Origin: Tribonema minus | Lineage: Eukaryota > Sar > Xanthophyceae > Tribonematales > Tribonemataceae | NCBI GenBank assembly: GCA_017506865.1 | Contig: JAFCMP010000527.1 | Coordinates: 1 to 64,000 of the forward strand | Length of the DNA: 64,000 bases | Direction: 5' to 3' | Part shown: in pieces, positions 35,340-45,420 of the stretch | How positions within the stretch are numbered: the stretch's first letter is position 1 | How the letters are laid out: each line of letters starts with the position of its first letter | Position numbers and translations under genes: made by a program | The notes under the pieces: generated by a model | Databases searched by the model: none | Seen by the model: only the letters and a program-made list of their open reading frames with translations | Told to the model about the DNA's origin: nothing

Positions 35340-36664
35340 TTGCCCATTACTTGGTGAAGGCCAGCATTCACTGTGAGATGGGCTAAGGCTTACAAGCTTG
35401 CCCTGCTGCTGCTGCATGCTGCTGTGCTTGTGTTTGTGTTTGCTAAACTGTTGTGTGCTGAGTCTCTTTTATACTCTACTATACATTTACTATCTCATCT
35501 TACTTACAACACTGTATGTTCACTGTGGCATGGGCTAAGCTTGCCCTGCTGCTGCTGCATGCTGTTGTGCTTGTGTTTGAATCTTCTTGAAGTTAATACT
35601 TGAACTTTCAAAGGATGCCTCAGATATTACTTTTCCAAAGAGGCTGACCCAAAATGGCGCCGCTGCAACGCTCGGTGGACTTTTGTCACTTTGCATAATA
35701 TTCTTTTTAATCGATTCGAAAGTTGAATCACTAGGTGAGAAGCAAATCATGTACAGAAAGGGGTTGGAGCCCTGAAAGTCACCTACATGCTCTCTCACTA
35801 AACTGTTGTGTGTTGAGTCTCTTTTCATGTCACCTACATGCTGCTCTACTATTCATGTACTATGTCATCATACTGACAACATTGTATACCTTACTTTGTA
35901 AACTTATACTTGGCTTAGGCAGCAGTGTTCACTGTGGTATGGGCTATAGCTTATCAGCTTGCCCTGCTGCTGCTGCATGCTGCTGTGCTTGTGTTTGTGT
36001 TTGAGTTTTCTTCAAGTTAATACTTGAACTTTCAAAGGACGCCTCAGATATTACTTTCCCAAAGAGGCTGACCCAAAATGGCGCCGCTACGACGCTCGGT
36101 GGACTTTTGTTACTTTGCATAATATTCTTTTTAATCGATTCGAAAGTTGAATCACTAGGTGAGAAGCAATTCATGTACAGAAAGGGGTTGGAGCCCTGAA
36201 AGTCACCTACATGCTCTCTCACTAAACTGTTGTGTGTTGAGTCTCTTTTCATGTCACCTACATGCTGCTCTACTATTCATGTACTATGTCATCTTACTGA
36301 CAACATTGTATATCTTACTTTGTAAACTTATACTTGGCTTAGGCCAGCAGTGTTCACTGTGGTATGGGCTATAGCTTATAAGCTTGCCCTGCTGCTGCTG
36401 CATGCTGTTGTGCTTGTGTTTGTGTTTGGATCTTCTTGAAGTTAATACTTGAATCTTGTTGAACTTTATACTTGAACTTTCAAAGGATGCCTCAGATAGT
36501 AATTTTTCAAAGAGGCTGACCCAAAATGGCACCGCTACGACGCTCGGTGGACTTTTGTTACTTTGCATAATATTCTTTTGAATCAATTCAAAAGTAGAGT
36601 CACTAGGTGAGAAGCAATTCATGTACAGAAACGCTGAAGGTGAGAAGCAATTCATGTACAGAAA
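35340..36664 (+). repeat. Subtelomeric repeat family, tandem copies of ~410-430 bases
   Basis: Successive copies are marked by 'GCTTGCCCTGCTGCTGCTGC' near 35395, 35540, 35955 and 36382; the second interval is full-length and the first carries an internal deletion. Each whole unit also has 'CCAAAGAGGCTGACCCAAAA', 'CGACGCTCGGTGGACTTTTG', 'CATGTACAGAAAGGGGTTGG' and 'GAGCCCTGAAAGT'. The last copy is interrupted by the family B element at GTACAGAAA. Confidence 0.85.
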
Positions 36665-36670
36665 CGCTGA
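36605..36670 (+). repeat. 33-base tandem duplication across the 5' junction of the family B element
   Basis: AGGTGAGAAGCAATTCATGT followed by ACAGAAACGCTGA occurs at 36605-36637 and again at 36638-36670. The last six bases belong to the element and the rest to the target repeat. Confidence 0.85.
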
Positions 36671-38710
36671 TGCTGCGTATGTGGCGGGCACGCTGCAAGC
36701 GCTGCAACCAGCACTCTCTGGATGGGCGGGGGTGCTGCAGCAGGCGACTCCTCAAGCCACAGACAACGCTGCTGAGGATGCGGCAACACAAGCGGCGCCG
36801 GCTGCAGCAGCAGTAGCACCAGCACCAGCAGCACCAGCAGCCGCAACTGTTACGCTGGCAGCAGCAGTGGCGGTTACCAGTGGAGGCGCGACCGCTCCAC
36901 CGGCAGCGGCAACAGTTGCTGCATCAGCGGCAGGCCGCGCTCATGGCGCAGCTATTTCGGCGACGCACGGCGCAATCACTCCGGCGGCAGCAGCAGCGGC
37001 GGCAGCAGCAGCTGCTCCAGCATCACTGGCAGAGGCAGCAGCAACGACAGCACATGTTGCACCTCAAGCGGCATCGGCGGCATCACTAGCTGCAGCATCA
37101 CCAGCAGCTGCTGCGGGCATACTATTAGGCAACACAGCTGCTCCAGGCCCTACTAGGGCTGGCAGCACCTGCAACAGGAGCAGCGGCAGCAGGCGGCGCC
37201 GCAACCGTGTCGGCTGCGACAGCGGCGACGGCGGTGGCAGCGGCCAATACGGCAGGCGCCGCACCAGCACCTGCGGCAGCAGCGACACCAGCAGCAGCAA
37301 CGGCAGGCGGCGCAGCTGCTCCAGCGCGCGCAGCAGCGGCAGCCATCAATGCAGGCGCTGCACGCTCCACACCAGCAATGCTACAAGGCGCAGCAGCAGC
37401 AGAGGTGGCGCGCCTGCCCCTCATGCGGACGATCGCCACAGCTGCCGCATCCCTGCGTGCAGCAACAGGCGACAAGCTGGAACATATGCTGCCACCAGCG
37501 CTCATGCATCAGCAGCAGCAGCCACATATGCAGCAGCCGCCGCCGCGGCCGCCAGCAGGTGGTGGCACCGGTGCGGACGCTGCTCATGGTGTACTTGACG
37601 TCAGTGCTCTGCAGTTGCAGTGTAGCCTGAGGCGCCTCAATCAGAGTGCGCTTGCAGATGCCGTCGCTACCGAGATTGCAGATAAAGTGGAGGCGGACCT
37701 ACAACAGCTGTCGCAGGGCACGCAACGCACGCAAGCACTTGCTCGATTCCGGCCGCAGCGCCACATGCACTCGATCGGCATGGCATTCCTCAACGAGCCC
37801 ATGTACTCCACAACGGCTTCGTTCGATGGCCTGTCCTGGCAGCTGGCCGTCAAACGCGCCATCGGAGTAGAGGAGCAGACGGCAGGCTGCAAGCTGTGCA
37901 GGAAGTCGCCGGGCGGCACCCTGCATGCACGGCTGTGTCAAGCGCCACGCGTCAAGGCGCACGACACAATCGTCCACAATAGCGTCAAGAGGGCTACGCA
38001 GCGCATCCTGCGGCAATACCTCAAAACGGGACTGGTGGACGAGGACTACACGCCGTTTCTGGGATCCGCCGGGCCGCCGGGGAGTCGCAGGATGGACATC
38101 GTGCTGCCTGCCGACAGCTTCCCGGTGACCGGCTACGACGACCCAACACGTCACCTACCGCTCATGGTGGACGTCACCTGCTTCGAGGCACAGGTGGCGT
38201 CGCGGGCGGCGAAGACTGCAGCAGACCCCGAGCGCTGCTGCCGCGACCAAGAGGCCGCCAATTTATCCCACTTTTCTGGTCGTTATGACCAGAATTGCTG
38301 CAAACTTGCCACTTTGGCAATCGGGTCTTTTGGCAGCATCGGGGAGCAGGGGCGGAAGCTGCTGGAGGCTGTGGCGACGGAGTATGCCAGCAGGATGTCA
38401 GTGCCTGGAGGAGCGCGCCCTAAAGCTCTTAAGGGCATCGCCCTGGCGCGCTTACGCTCGGCACTGTCGGCAGCGCTCCACATGGCGTACTCTGGCCGTG
38501 TCATGACACACATGGCAGAATCCAGGGGGGGGGGGGCACATGGAGGAGGACGTAGGGGAGGATCCCGAGATGCCATTTGGCGGCGGCGGCGTTTAAGTGG
38601 TTGTCGTTGAGACACTTTCAGAAGTCACACGACATGCAGATTCCGTACAGCAGCATCAAGTTAGACCATCATCTGGGCTTTTTCGCGCCCTGAGCGAGAA
38701 TTAATAAAAA
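36665..38710 (+). mobile_element. 5'-truncated non-LTR retrotransposon, family B, with restriction-like endonuclease
   Basis: About 2 kb inserted in a subtelomeric repeat and flanked by GTACAGAAA (36656-36664 and 38711-38719), a 9-base target duplication. No RT motifs remain. The coding part is Ala-rich, then carries a zinc knuckle CKLCRKSPGGTLHARLC, a His-rich joint AHDTIVHNSVKRATQRILRQ, and the endonuclease signature RRMDIVLPA...PLMVDVTCFEA, all typical of R2/CRE/NeSL-type elements. The 3' end is TTAATAAAAA. It is clearly different in sequence from family A. Confidence 0.85.
36666..38610 (+). pseudogene. Family B ORF fragment: Ala-rich segment and restriction-like endonuclease, one frameshift
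   Basis: The Ala-rich stretch is open in one frame to about 37150 and continues in the next frame from there, so one base was lost or gained. The second frame runs to a stop at 38608-38610. Endonuclease core residues in the downstream frame: CCHC knuckle near 37890-37940, Asp of RRMDIV near 38092, and Asp of MVDVTCF near 38172. Just before the stop a G-run at 38525-38536 gives a Gly/Arg-rich tail, which may be a second, homopolymer frameshift. Confidence 0.75.
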
Positions 38711-39249
38711 GTACAGAAAGGGTTACAGCCCTGAAAGTTACCTACGTGCTCTCCCACTAAGCTGTAGTTACTGTATCTTGAGTCCAATTAATTTGATCAC
38801 TCGATGTTACCTACATGCTGCTCTAGTATACATGTACTATCTCATCTTACAAAATCGTATACATAATTTTACTCAAAATATAGTTGGCTTAGGCCAACAC
38901 TGTTTACTGTGGTATGGGCTAAGCTTGCTCTGCTGCTGCTGCATGCTGACCTGACGTACTGTTTGTGTTTGAACATTATTGAAGTTAGTACTTGAACTTT
39001 TAAAGGCAGCCTCAGATATTACTTTTCCAAAGAGGCTGACCCAAAATGGCGCCGCTATGAGGCTCGTTCGAAATTTTGTTGCTTTGCACTTTATTATTTC
39101 GAATTGATTCAAAAGTAGAGTCACCAGGTGAGAAACGAATCCACTACATAAAGGCCAGAGCCCTGAAAGTTACCTATAAGCTGTCTCGCCATGTTGTTGT
39201 GTACTAAGTCAATAAGTTAAGTATTTGAAGTTGCCTATGTGCTCTTCGC
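38711..39249 (+). repeat. Subtelomeric repeat family, copy resuming after the family B insertion
   Basis: Starts exactly at the target duplication (GTACAGAAAGGGTTACAGCC), then continues with 'CCAAAGAGGCTGACCCAAAA' and the other family motifs. The opposite side of the same repeat ends at 36664, so one original copy was split by the element. Confidence 0.8.
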
Positions 39250-39338
39250 ATATACGTATGGACTTGTGTTTATAAAGGCCCAAGGGAGGCCGGGTTGCCT
39301 ATGCAATCGAAAAGCTTGCGTCAACGCAGCAGCCTAGT
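39250..39338 (-). mobile_element. Tiny inverted 3'-end fragment of family A
   Basis: Reverse complement of the family A stop codon and 3' UTR (GACTAGGCTGCTGCGTTGAC ... CCTTGGGCCTTTATAAA). Only about 85 bases are present: an extreme 5' truncation in the orientation opposite to all other copies. Confidence 0.9.
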
Positions 39339-39480
39339 CTTTGCATGTACTCTTTGCATGACATTGTGCTCTTTGCATGTGCTCTTTGCATGTACTCTTT
39401 GCTAGTGCTCTTCACAAGTGCTCTTCGCATGTGCTCTTCGCAAGTGCTCTTCACATTAAGCGTCGCGCAATTGCTGTTCA
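39339..39480 (+). repeat. Degenerate short tandem repeat (GTGCTCTTCGCAT-like)
   Basis: About eight units of 12-18 bases varying as GTACTCTTTGCAT / GTGCTCTTCGCAT / GTGCTCTTCACAA. One more unit lies on the left side of the inverted family A fragment (near 39238), so that fragment is inserted within the repeat. Confidence 0.75.
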
Positions 39481-39599
39481 CATTAAGCTTTTCACGCAAC
39501 GCGCTTTACGGCAACAGCGCAGTGTCAGTCGCGTGAACACAGGGTCAATGGTGTCTTTTGTGTGCGCCGTGTCAATGTTGTCAACGGTGTCATAGCGTG

Positions 39600-39863
39600 T
39601 CAAGTGTAGGTCAATTCCTCAGACGCATTTATACTCCGCTTATGCTCAGTAAAGATAAGTGCATCACAGTCACAACCCTGGTGACCATGCCAGCTCTCAC
39701 AGGATCTGTAGCCAAGCGAAACGCCGATAATATTCGCGCCGGCCTTGAGAAGTGCTGCGATCGTTTCGAGATCAGCGATTCCATCATATCCAAACAGGTG
39801 CAGTACGTCAAAAGGCAAGCCCGGCGATGCCACCGTGTTCCTGCCATGGCACAGCCAATTCAA
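39600..39863 (-). CDS. Possible ankyrin-like exon
   Basis: Minus-strand open frame containing DVLHLFGYDGIADLETIAAL then LKAGANI, which resembles one ankyrin repeat. The opposite strand is also open over the same stretch and no flanking repeats or clear splice sites were found. Confidence 0.25.
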   Translation of the reverse strand: MNWLCHGRNTVASPGLPFDVLHLFGYDGIADLETIAALLKAGANIIGVSLGYRSCESWHGHQGCDCDALIFTEHKRSINASEELTYT

Positions 39864-40330
39864 AGTACTTGAGTCTTACACAGGCAGGCTGCTTTGCACT
39901 GTGAAGGTGAACACAGAGAGTAAGCATGCCCCAATTTGGATTAGCCCTACCGATCAGTAGCCCGTCTTACTACAAGCTTGCACATGCATTCAATCATGCT
40001 CAAAATACTAAAATCATGCTCAAAATACTGAAGTCTTTCACAGGCAGGCTTACACTGTCTTGTGTTCTGCATCAGGTAAAAAAATTTACTCATTTGATGT
40101 AATTGTAGCAGAAAAATACGTGTAGCTGATTGAGCCTCTAGTGCAATTGCTCTCGTGCTCGCCGCCTACACACGAGTATACGGAACAAAGCAGCAGTGGT
40201 GACATCACCCATGGACAGCAGGGCATGTGTGCAGAAACGCAACAGCTGCACAGGGAGAAGTGCGTACAGCAAGCAGCAGAGCACAAACATTGCGTGGACA
40301 CAAGTAATGTGGTGGTAGGAAGCGCATACA

Positions 40331-41740
40331 GCTGTGGATGTAATCAAAATGGAAGCCGTACCTATTTACCATCCTCACTTACCGCAACACAACATGGAGC
40401 AATTTGAAAGACAAAACTACAGCGACGGTCACCATGTGGATCACATAGAGTTGTTATAATTATCAATAAGTCGCTTGCCTGGACGCAGCACCCTACAGGT
40501 GAACTGTGCACATGAGACCTGGCGCTCACGCTAAACATGCTGGTGCTACTCCTATGGCACTGTCGGCGATCACACTATGCCAACGAGGGTGACGTTGCCT
40601 CAAAGTCAAATCATCGATTGCAGTACACGACCCTGACTATGGCTGCGACAGGGCCCACAGTCTTCAAAACCGGAAGAGGTTGTGAGAGGCTGCACCAAAG
40701 AAGGCTTTCAGTAGCTGATGTTGCACTTGCGCCACATGACATCCGCATCGCGATGAGCGCAAAATGTACTCCACCTGATGCATGCAGAGGATGGCAAGCT
40801 GAGGCACCAGTCCAGTCAGTGCATGGGAGGCTACTGGAGATGTCTACCAATGTTATAATCTTCGTCTGAGCGAACAGATTCGAATGGCCATCATGACCTG
40901 CAGAACATACACATAATGACCGAACTGTAAATGTGGCATCTGGCACCATTTTCTGTCATACAGTACTGTCTCGCTTTTTTTCCGGTTGTGTATCGCGAAA
41001 ACTCATGCCTTATAAGATCAATCAAGGTGTTATATCTGTTATATCAGAAAACCCCAAAGACTGTTATGTTTCAAACCGGAAAATTTGCGAGACAGTACTG
41101 TATCGTTATCGACGACGCACTGCGTACAGTTTGCAGAAAAATACGCGTACTGCACGCTAAAGGCTGTTAGACCAGGGCAAGTCATTTGGTCACAGACGCC
41201 CTCTCACCGGCTTCATCTCATCTGTTCGCATCATTTCCTGTACCTACCTATTCACCGTCTTCACTTGCTGCACCACAACTCAGAACATTCTGAAAGACAA
41301 CAGTACAGCAACGGTCACCAGGTGTATCACATGGCTGTCACCGTTAATGTGCGCGACCATTTTCGTGCAGGCAGCGCCCTGTAGCTGAACTCTGCACACA
41401 CGACCTGACGCTGATGATAAAATGTTGGTGTTACTCCATGGGCATTGTCGGCAATCCCAGCGAGTGTGGCATATCTTCAGATTTGTGTCATCAATAGCAG
41501 TAAAAGACCCTTGAACTATGGCTGTGACAGGGCTCACAGGGCTTTCAAACCGGAAGAGGTCGTGAGAAGCTGCACCAATTAGAGCTTTCCGCCGCCGATA
41601 TTGCACTTGCGCCACAGGATGTCATTGTTGCGATGAGCACAAGTGTACTGAGTTCCATCTGATGCACGCAGAGGACAAGAAGTCGAGGGAGCAGGCCAGT
41701 CAGTGCTTGAGAAGCTGCTGCACACGTCTACCTGTGGCAA
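40331..41740. repeat. Diverged tandem duplication, ~885-base offset
   Basis: Segments 40384-40870 and 41269-41740 align through landmarks such as 'GAAAGACAA(A/C)...ACAGC(G/A)ACGGTCACCA', 'CTATGGCTG(C/T)GACAGGG', 'AAACCGGAAGAGGT' and 'TGCACTTGCGCCACA'. A third partial copy of the leading part lies near 41820-41880. No coding sense is recognised. Confidence 0.6.
40961..41100. mobile_element. MITE, 140 bases, with terminal inverted repeats and TA flanks (Tc1/mariner-like)
   Basis: The ends are CAGTACTGTCTCGC and its exact reverse complement; the match resumes at CCGGTT after a 7-base AT-rich stretch. The element is bounded by TA at 40959-40960 and 41101-41102, the target duplication typical of Tc1/mariner transposases. 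The interior is AT-rich and non-coding. Confidence 0.8.
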
Positions 41741-41768
41741 TGATCCTCACACTGATCCTCACATTGCC

Positions 41769-41807
41769 ATTATCAAATATGGGCTTGCTAAGTCCATATT
41801 TGATAAT
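41769..41807. repeat. Perfect 14-base inverted repeat (hairpin)
   Basis: ATTATCAAATATGG, an 11-base loop, then CCATATTTGATAAT. It could form a stable stem in RNA or DNA. No adjacent gene is seen. Confidence 0.8.
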
Positions 41808-41809
41808 CA

Positions 41810-43780
41810 CATTATGATCAACGTCTGCATATACCCTCTTACCGGCTTCGTCTGATCGCACCCCTTCCTGCCCTTGCAGAAGTCCGCAGGAAAGGCTGAC
41901 GTCTTCTCGGGGAGAGAGCGGGCAAGATCACCAGAGTCGAGGAGACCAGAGATGGCTTCGTGGTAGACGGGCTTCTCCCCGGGGGGGGCGTTCACCCTGG
42001 CTATAAGTGGTTCTCCCACGTTGGCTTACGCCCATTGCGCCCTGCGAGCCTCAAGAAACCATTGAACTACCGGCGCAGTTCAAAGCACCGCAGCACACAC
42101 CCTCACGAGCAGCTTTTGCCGGCAATTCAGTCACACCTACGCTGGCGTCCATGCTTTCCACAAAACAGCTGGGCACCGCTGGCACGCACGCACTCAGGAC
42201 GACAGAACGCGCACGCACGCTCATCACGACAGAACAGCACGAGCAGCGCAAAGCTTCGCCAGGTACACGCCAAACAACCAGCACCAGTGCGGCACCGGCA
42301 ATGCAATATTATTTAGGACTGAGCAGGTAAACATCGAGGTGTCGTCAGCAGTCGAATCACGTTGCATCCTTGTTGCAGTCCTCACCCGGCAGCACATCCG
42401 GCAGCTCAGCGTTGAGAGCTGAAGGTGTGGCGGCCTCCTTGCTTTGAAGATACGCTTTTAGATTGATTGAATTTGACCGTTCCGCTGACCGTTCCTGGGC
42501 CCGTTCTGGCCCGATTCGGGAGTGGTTTATGGCTTCGGGAGGGTTAATCGGGAGTGAGAGCAAGCCAATCCACCGCTCCCCGAATGGCCACACACGCTCT
42601 TTTTTGAGAAGGTGCTGTTGTCTGTTCTTATGGATGCTTTGAAATGTCCTTTGTATTGCCCGCAGGGGCTTGTCCTACTGCACATAGGGTTACCCTAGAG
42701 CTCCACCGAATCTTAAAATTTTGATTCATTTCCATTAATCCCAACCCTCAAGCACGCATTTTCTCTCCTCCTGACCCTATGTTGCCACGGGCACTCGTGG
42801 ACTTGCAATCAATCATTGATATTTGATGTTGTAAAGGAACAGCAACCGCCCGCCTCCCAGGACATTGAGAGCGCCCAACTTCTTGCAGAATCCATTGCAT
42901 CTTGATGTTGACAAGCACACCTGTTGCTAGATTTGCTTTGTTCATGTATCATCATTGACTGGTGGTGTTGATGGCAGGATTGTAGATGACGCAGCCCACC
43001 TCCGAGAATGCTTGCACACAACTTACGTCCCCGGCACTTCTCCATGCCAGCAGCAGCTACAGTCATGGTGTACGCATGCCAAAGAATGATTTCATATCAT
43101 TGCTATCAGCAGACAAGCTGCTGTAGCGGGGGCGCGCTAAAGAAACGCACAAAAAAAACTGCAAGTTCAAGTTTAAAACCCTTAAAGTTGACTAGGTGTA
43201 AACTTCAACTATAGTCACTTGAAGTTGGCTGTAGCCGTGAAGGCCGCAGAGTCCTACAGAGTGACGGACGTACTACTAGTAGTTGCGTGAAAGTAACTAC
43301 CTCGATATGCCGTAAGCAACAACCCTGGTTCTGGCCGCATCTGGGGCCACCTGCACAGAAAATCGTACAAAGCGGTATTTGACGCAATGGCACAGGATAA
43401 TGCCGTACCACTGCAGTTCAAGTGTTCCTGCAGATTGAGCAACCTGTGCAGCCTGTGCGGAAGTTTACACTCACTGCAATGGCATCAGTGCAGGATTACG
43501 ATCAACTTTGAGCTCATGTGTAACGTGCACATGTGTCTTTGATTGTTTTTATTGCTCAAGCTACGGGTGATTAGGGCATTGAAGGTCCCCCCAGGAGGTA
43601 GCCTCCATAGCTACAGGTTGTATGCCAGGCAGACACCATGTGACAAGGGGTGGTGGCCTGCAAGTGCCTTAACAATAGCCGCCTCAGATGCTACAGTAGG
43701 TATGTCAGGCACGGGCATTTGTGACACAAGGAGAGTGTTGTGACAAGACACGATTTGCATAGATACACACCAGATTTGAC
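41810..43780. other. Interval without a recognised gene, including the probable 5' UTR of the intact retrotransposon
   Basis: A plus-strand frame at 42007-42330 and a minus-strand frame at 42357-42593 are open but unrecognised. The 5' end of the intact family A element must lie upstream of 43790, but no other full-length copy exists here to define it. Confidence 0.4.
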
Positions 43781-43789
43781 TTTGACCCT

Positions 43790-45370
43790 GTGGAGTACAA
43801 TTATGGTTTTTCCACTTGGCACACGGGCCTGCAGGCACTCCATAAACAGGCGCTTGGGGAAAACACAGCGACGCTAGCACGTGGTGGGGAGCTTCGCCCC
43901 GTGAGCAACGTGGGCAACGGCAACTGCCTGATTCATACAGCTTTACACGGCATAGGCAGCGTCGCAGTTGAGCACGGACTGCCGGCCCCAGCGCTGGTGA
44001 TTGCCATGCGAGAGGCACTGCTGGACGGGATGGTGGCATACGTCACGCAGGGGGCGGGCAAACAAGGGGCCAGCATGTCATCGATGCGTCAAGTGACCGC
44101 GCATGCAGCAGCCCAACCTGCGTGTACACGTGAACAATTCGACACGTACGGGACACGCGCTCGCTGCCTCGCAATCGAGTACGGCACAAATGAAACGGAC
44201 AGCGCGGACAGCGGGCACACGCTCCTGCTGCAACGCCTACAGGAAGAGGGCGTGTGGGGACGGCCCCTCGGTTTGTCTGTGTGGGCCATTGTTGCAGCGG
44301 TCTACGCGGTCTCGGTGACGGTGTGGCAGGCCGAGCCTCAGGCCACTGGCAGCACGCAAAAATCAACAGGGCTAGTGCTGGCACAACTGATGGGGCTGCC
44401 AGCGGTATTCGCACCGGCAACTCCAGCTCAGCCTGACTGTCATCTGGATGTGCTGTGGACGCCGCCTGGGCTATATACAAATGTGGGACACTTTGAACTG
44501 CTTGTCGCCCCTGCGGCAGCTCTGCCCTTGCCAACCACTGTGACAGCGTCGGCGACCACTCAAGCTGACAGCACCCACATCACGGCTCCGAGTCGGACAC
44601 AGCCTTGTACTGCGCTGCAGTTGCCACAGCAGCCTGAGCCACTGAGGTGTCCACCATGCACACTGGCATTTTGGCAGCTTGGTCAGAAAGAGGACAGCAA
44701 ACAGCGAGGCAAACTATCAGCTGCGAGCCGCATGGCACCGGTAGTGGCCCACTTCAACGGTGGTAGCTGCACGAGGTCGATGCTGAACCCTGAGGCGAGC
44801 ACATCACACTGTCAGCAAAATACGGCGGCAGCGTACGCCAAGGGCATCCGGCAGCAGGTTGATCACGACCCATCCGGTGACCGTGCCCCTTCAGGCAGCA
44901 GTACCTGCAACACTGGGGCACACCATGCCAAGCGTGTGCAGGAGATGAGCACCATGTATGGTTGCACGGCAGAAGACTTCCTACGGGCGGTAAGGAAGCT
45001 GAGTGCATGCACAGGTGCCTGCGGTCTGGTCCATATGTCAGCCAGCGCGGGGCAGAGGCAATGCGTGCTGACCTCGCCATGCCACACGTGTCGACGGAAT
45101 GAAAGCGCCCCCACGCACGCACGCCCGGCAGTACCCCCGGGCCAGTCCGAGGGCGGGGGTGCGGGTAGCGACGGCGCGGCCGCGGCGGCGGGGGCTGCCG
45201 CAGCGACACCTCCAAAGCCACCGGCGGTGCCGGCTGGTGGCGCTGCCAACTCAAAGTCCAGCAAGAAACGCCCGGCGGCCACGGCAACCGGCGCGCAACG
45301 CCGGCGTCGAACGGCAGCTGCTGCGGCACCGCCTGGCAGCCTGGCAGCCGCACTCAGTCTAACAGCCTAA
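43790..45370 (+). CDS. Retrotransposon ORF1 with OTU-type cysteine protease domain, 526 residues
   Basis: Residues 38-240 form an OTU-like fold: the nucleophile motif VSNVGNGNCLIHTAL (Cys46), a central WGRPLGLSVWAIVAAVYAVS matching the OTU 'W....EL.A.A......I.V' stretch, and the His motif GLYTNVGHFELLV (His234). The usual Asp of the DGNC motif is Asn here, so catalysis may be altered. OTU proteases normally remove ubiquitin from proteins. Later parts have Cys pairs (CPPC near 286, CHTC near 435) and a basic stretch KKRPAATATGAQRRRR near 490-507 that looks like a bipartite nuclear localisation signal. ORF1 ends 50 bases before the first ATG of ORF2, whose frame overlaps the end of ORF1. Confidence 0.75.
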   Translation: MEYNYGFSTWHTGLQALHKQALGENTATLARGGELRPVSNVGNGNCLIHTALHGIGSVAVEHGLPAPALVIAMREALLDGMVAYVTQGAGKQGASMSSMRQVTAHAAAQPACTREQFDTYGTRARCLAIEYGTNETDSADSGHTLLLQRLQEEGVWGRPLGLSVWAIVAAVYAVSVTVWQAEPQATGSTQKSTGLVLAQLMGLPAVFAPATPAQPDCHLDVLWTPPGLYTNVGHFELLVAPAAALPLPTTVTASATTQADSTHITAPSRTQPCTALQLPQQPEPLRCPPCTLAFWQLGQKEDSKQRGKLSAASRMAPVVAHFNGGSCTRSMLNPEASTSHCQQNTAAAYAKGIRQQVDHDPSGDRAPSGSSTCNTGAHHAKRVQEMSTMYGCTAEDFLRAVRKLSACTGACGLVHMSASAGQRQCVLTSPCHTCRRNESAPTHARPAVPPGQSEGGGAGSDGAAAAAGAAAATPPKPPAVPAGGAANSKSSKKRPAATATGAQRRRRTAAAAAPPGSLAAALSLTA

Positions 45371-45420
45371 GGCTGCAGGACAGCAGCCCCCCCCACGGGA
45401 CGGCCGTGGGATGGGCGGAC

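Noticed and set aside
36621-37598. Ala-rich frame of 325 codons as an independent gene
   Set aside because: It starts in the flanking repeat and its Ala-rich part continues in another frame that leads to the endonuclease, so it is the 5' part of the broken family B ORF.
39558-39872. Plus-strand gene overlapping the ankyrin-like frame
   Set aside because: Both strands are open here and neither has firm support. The plus frame matches nothing I know.
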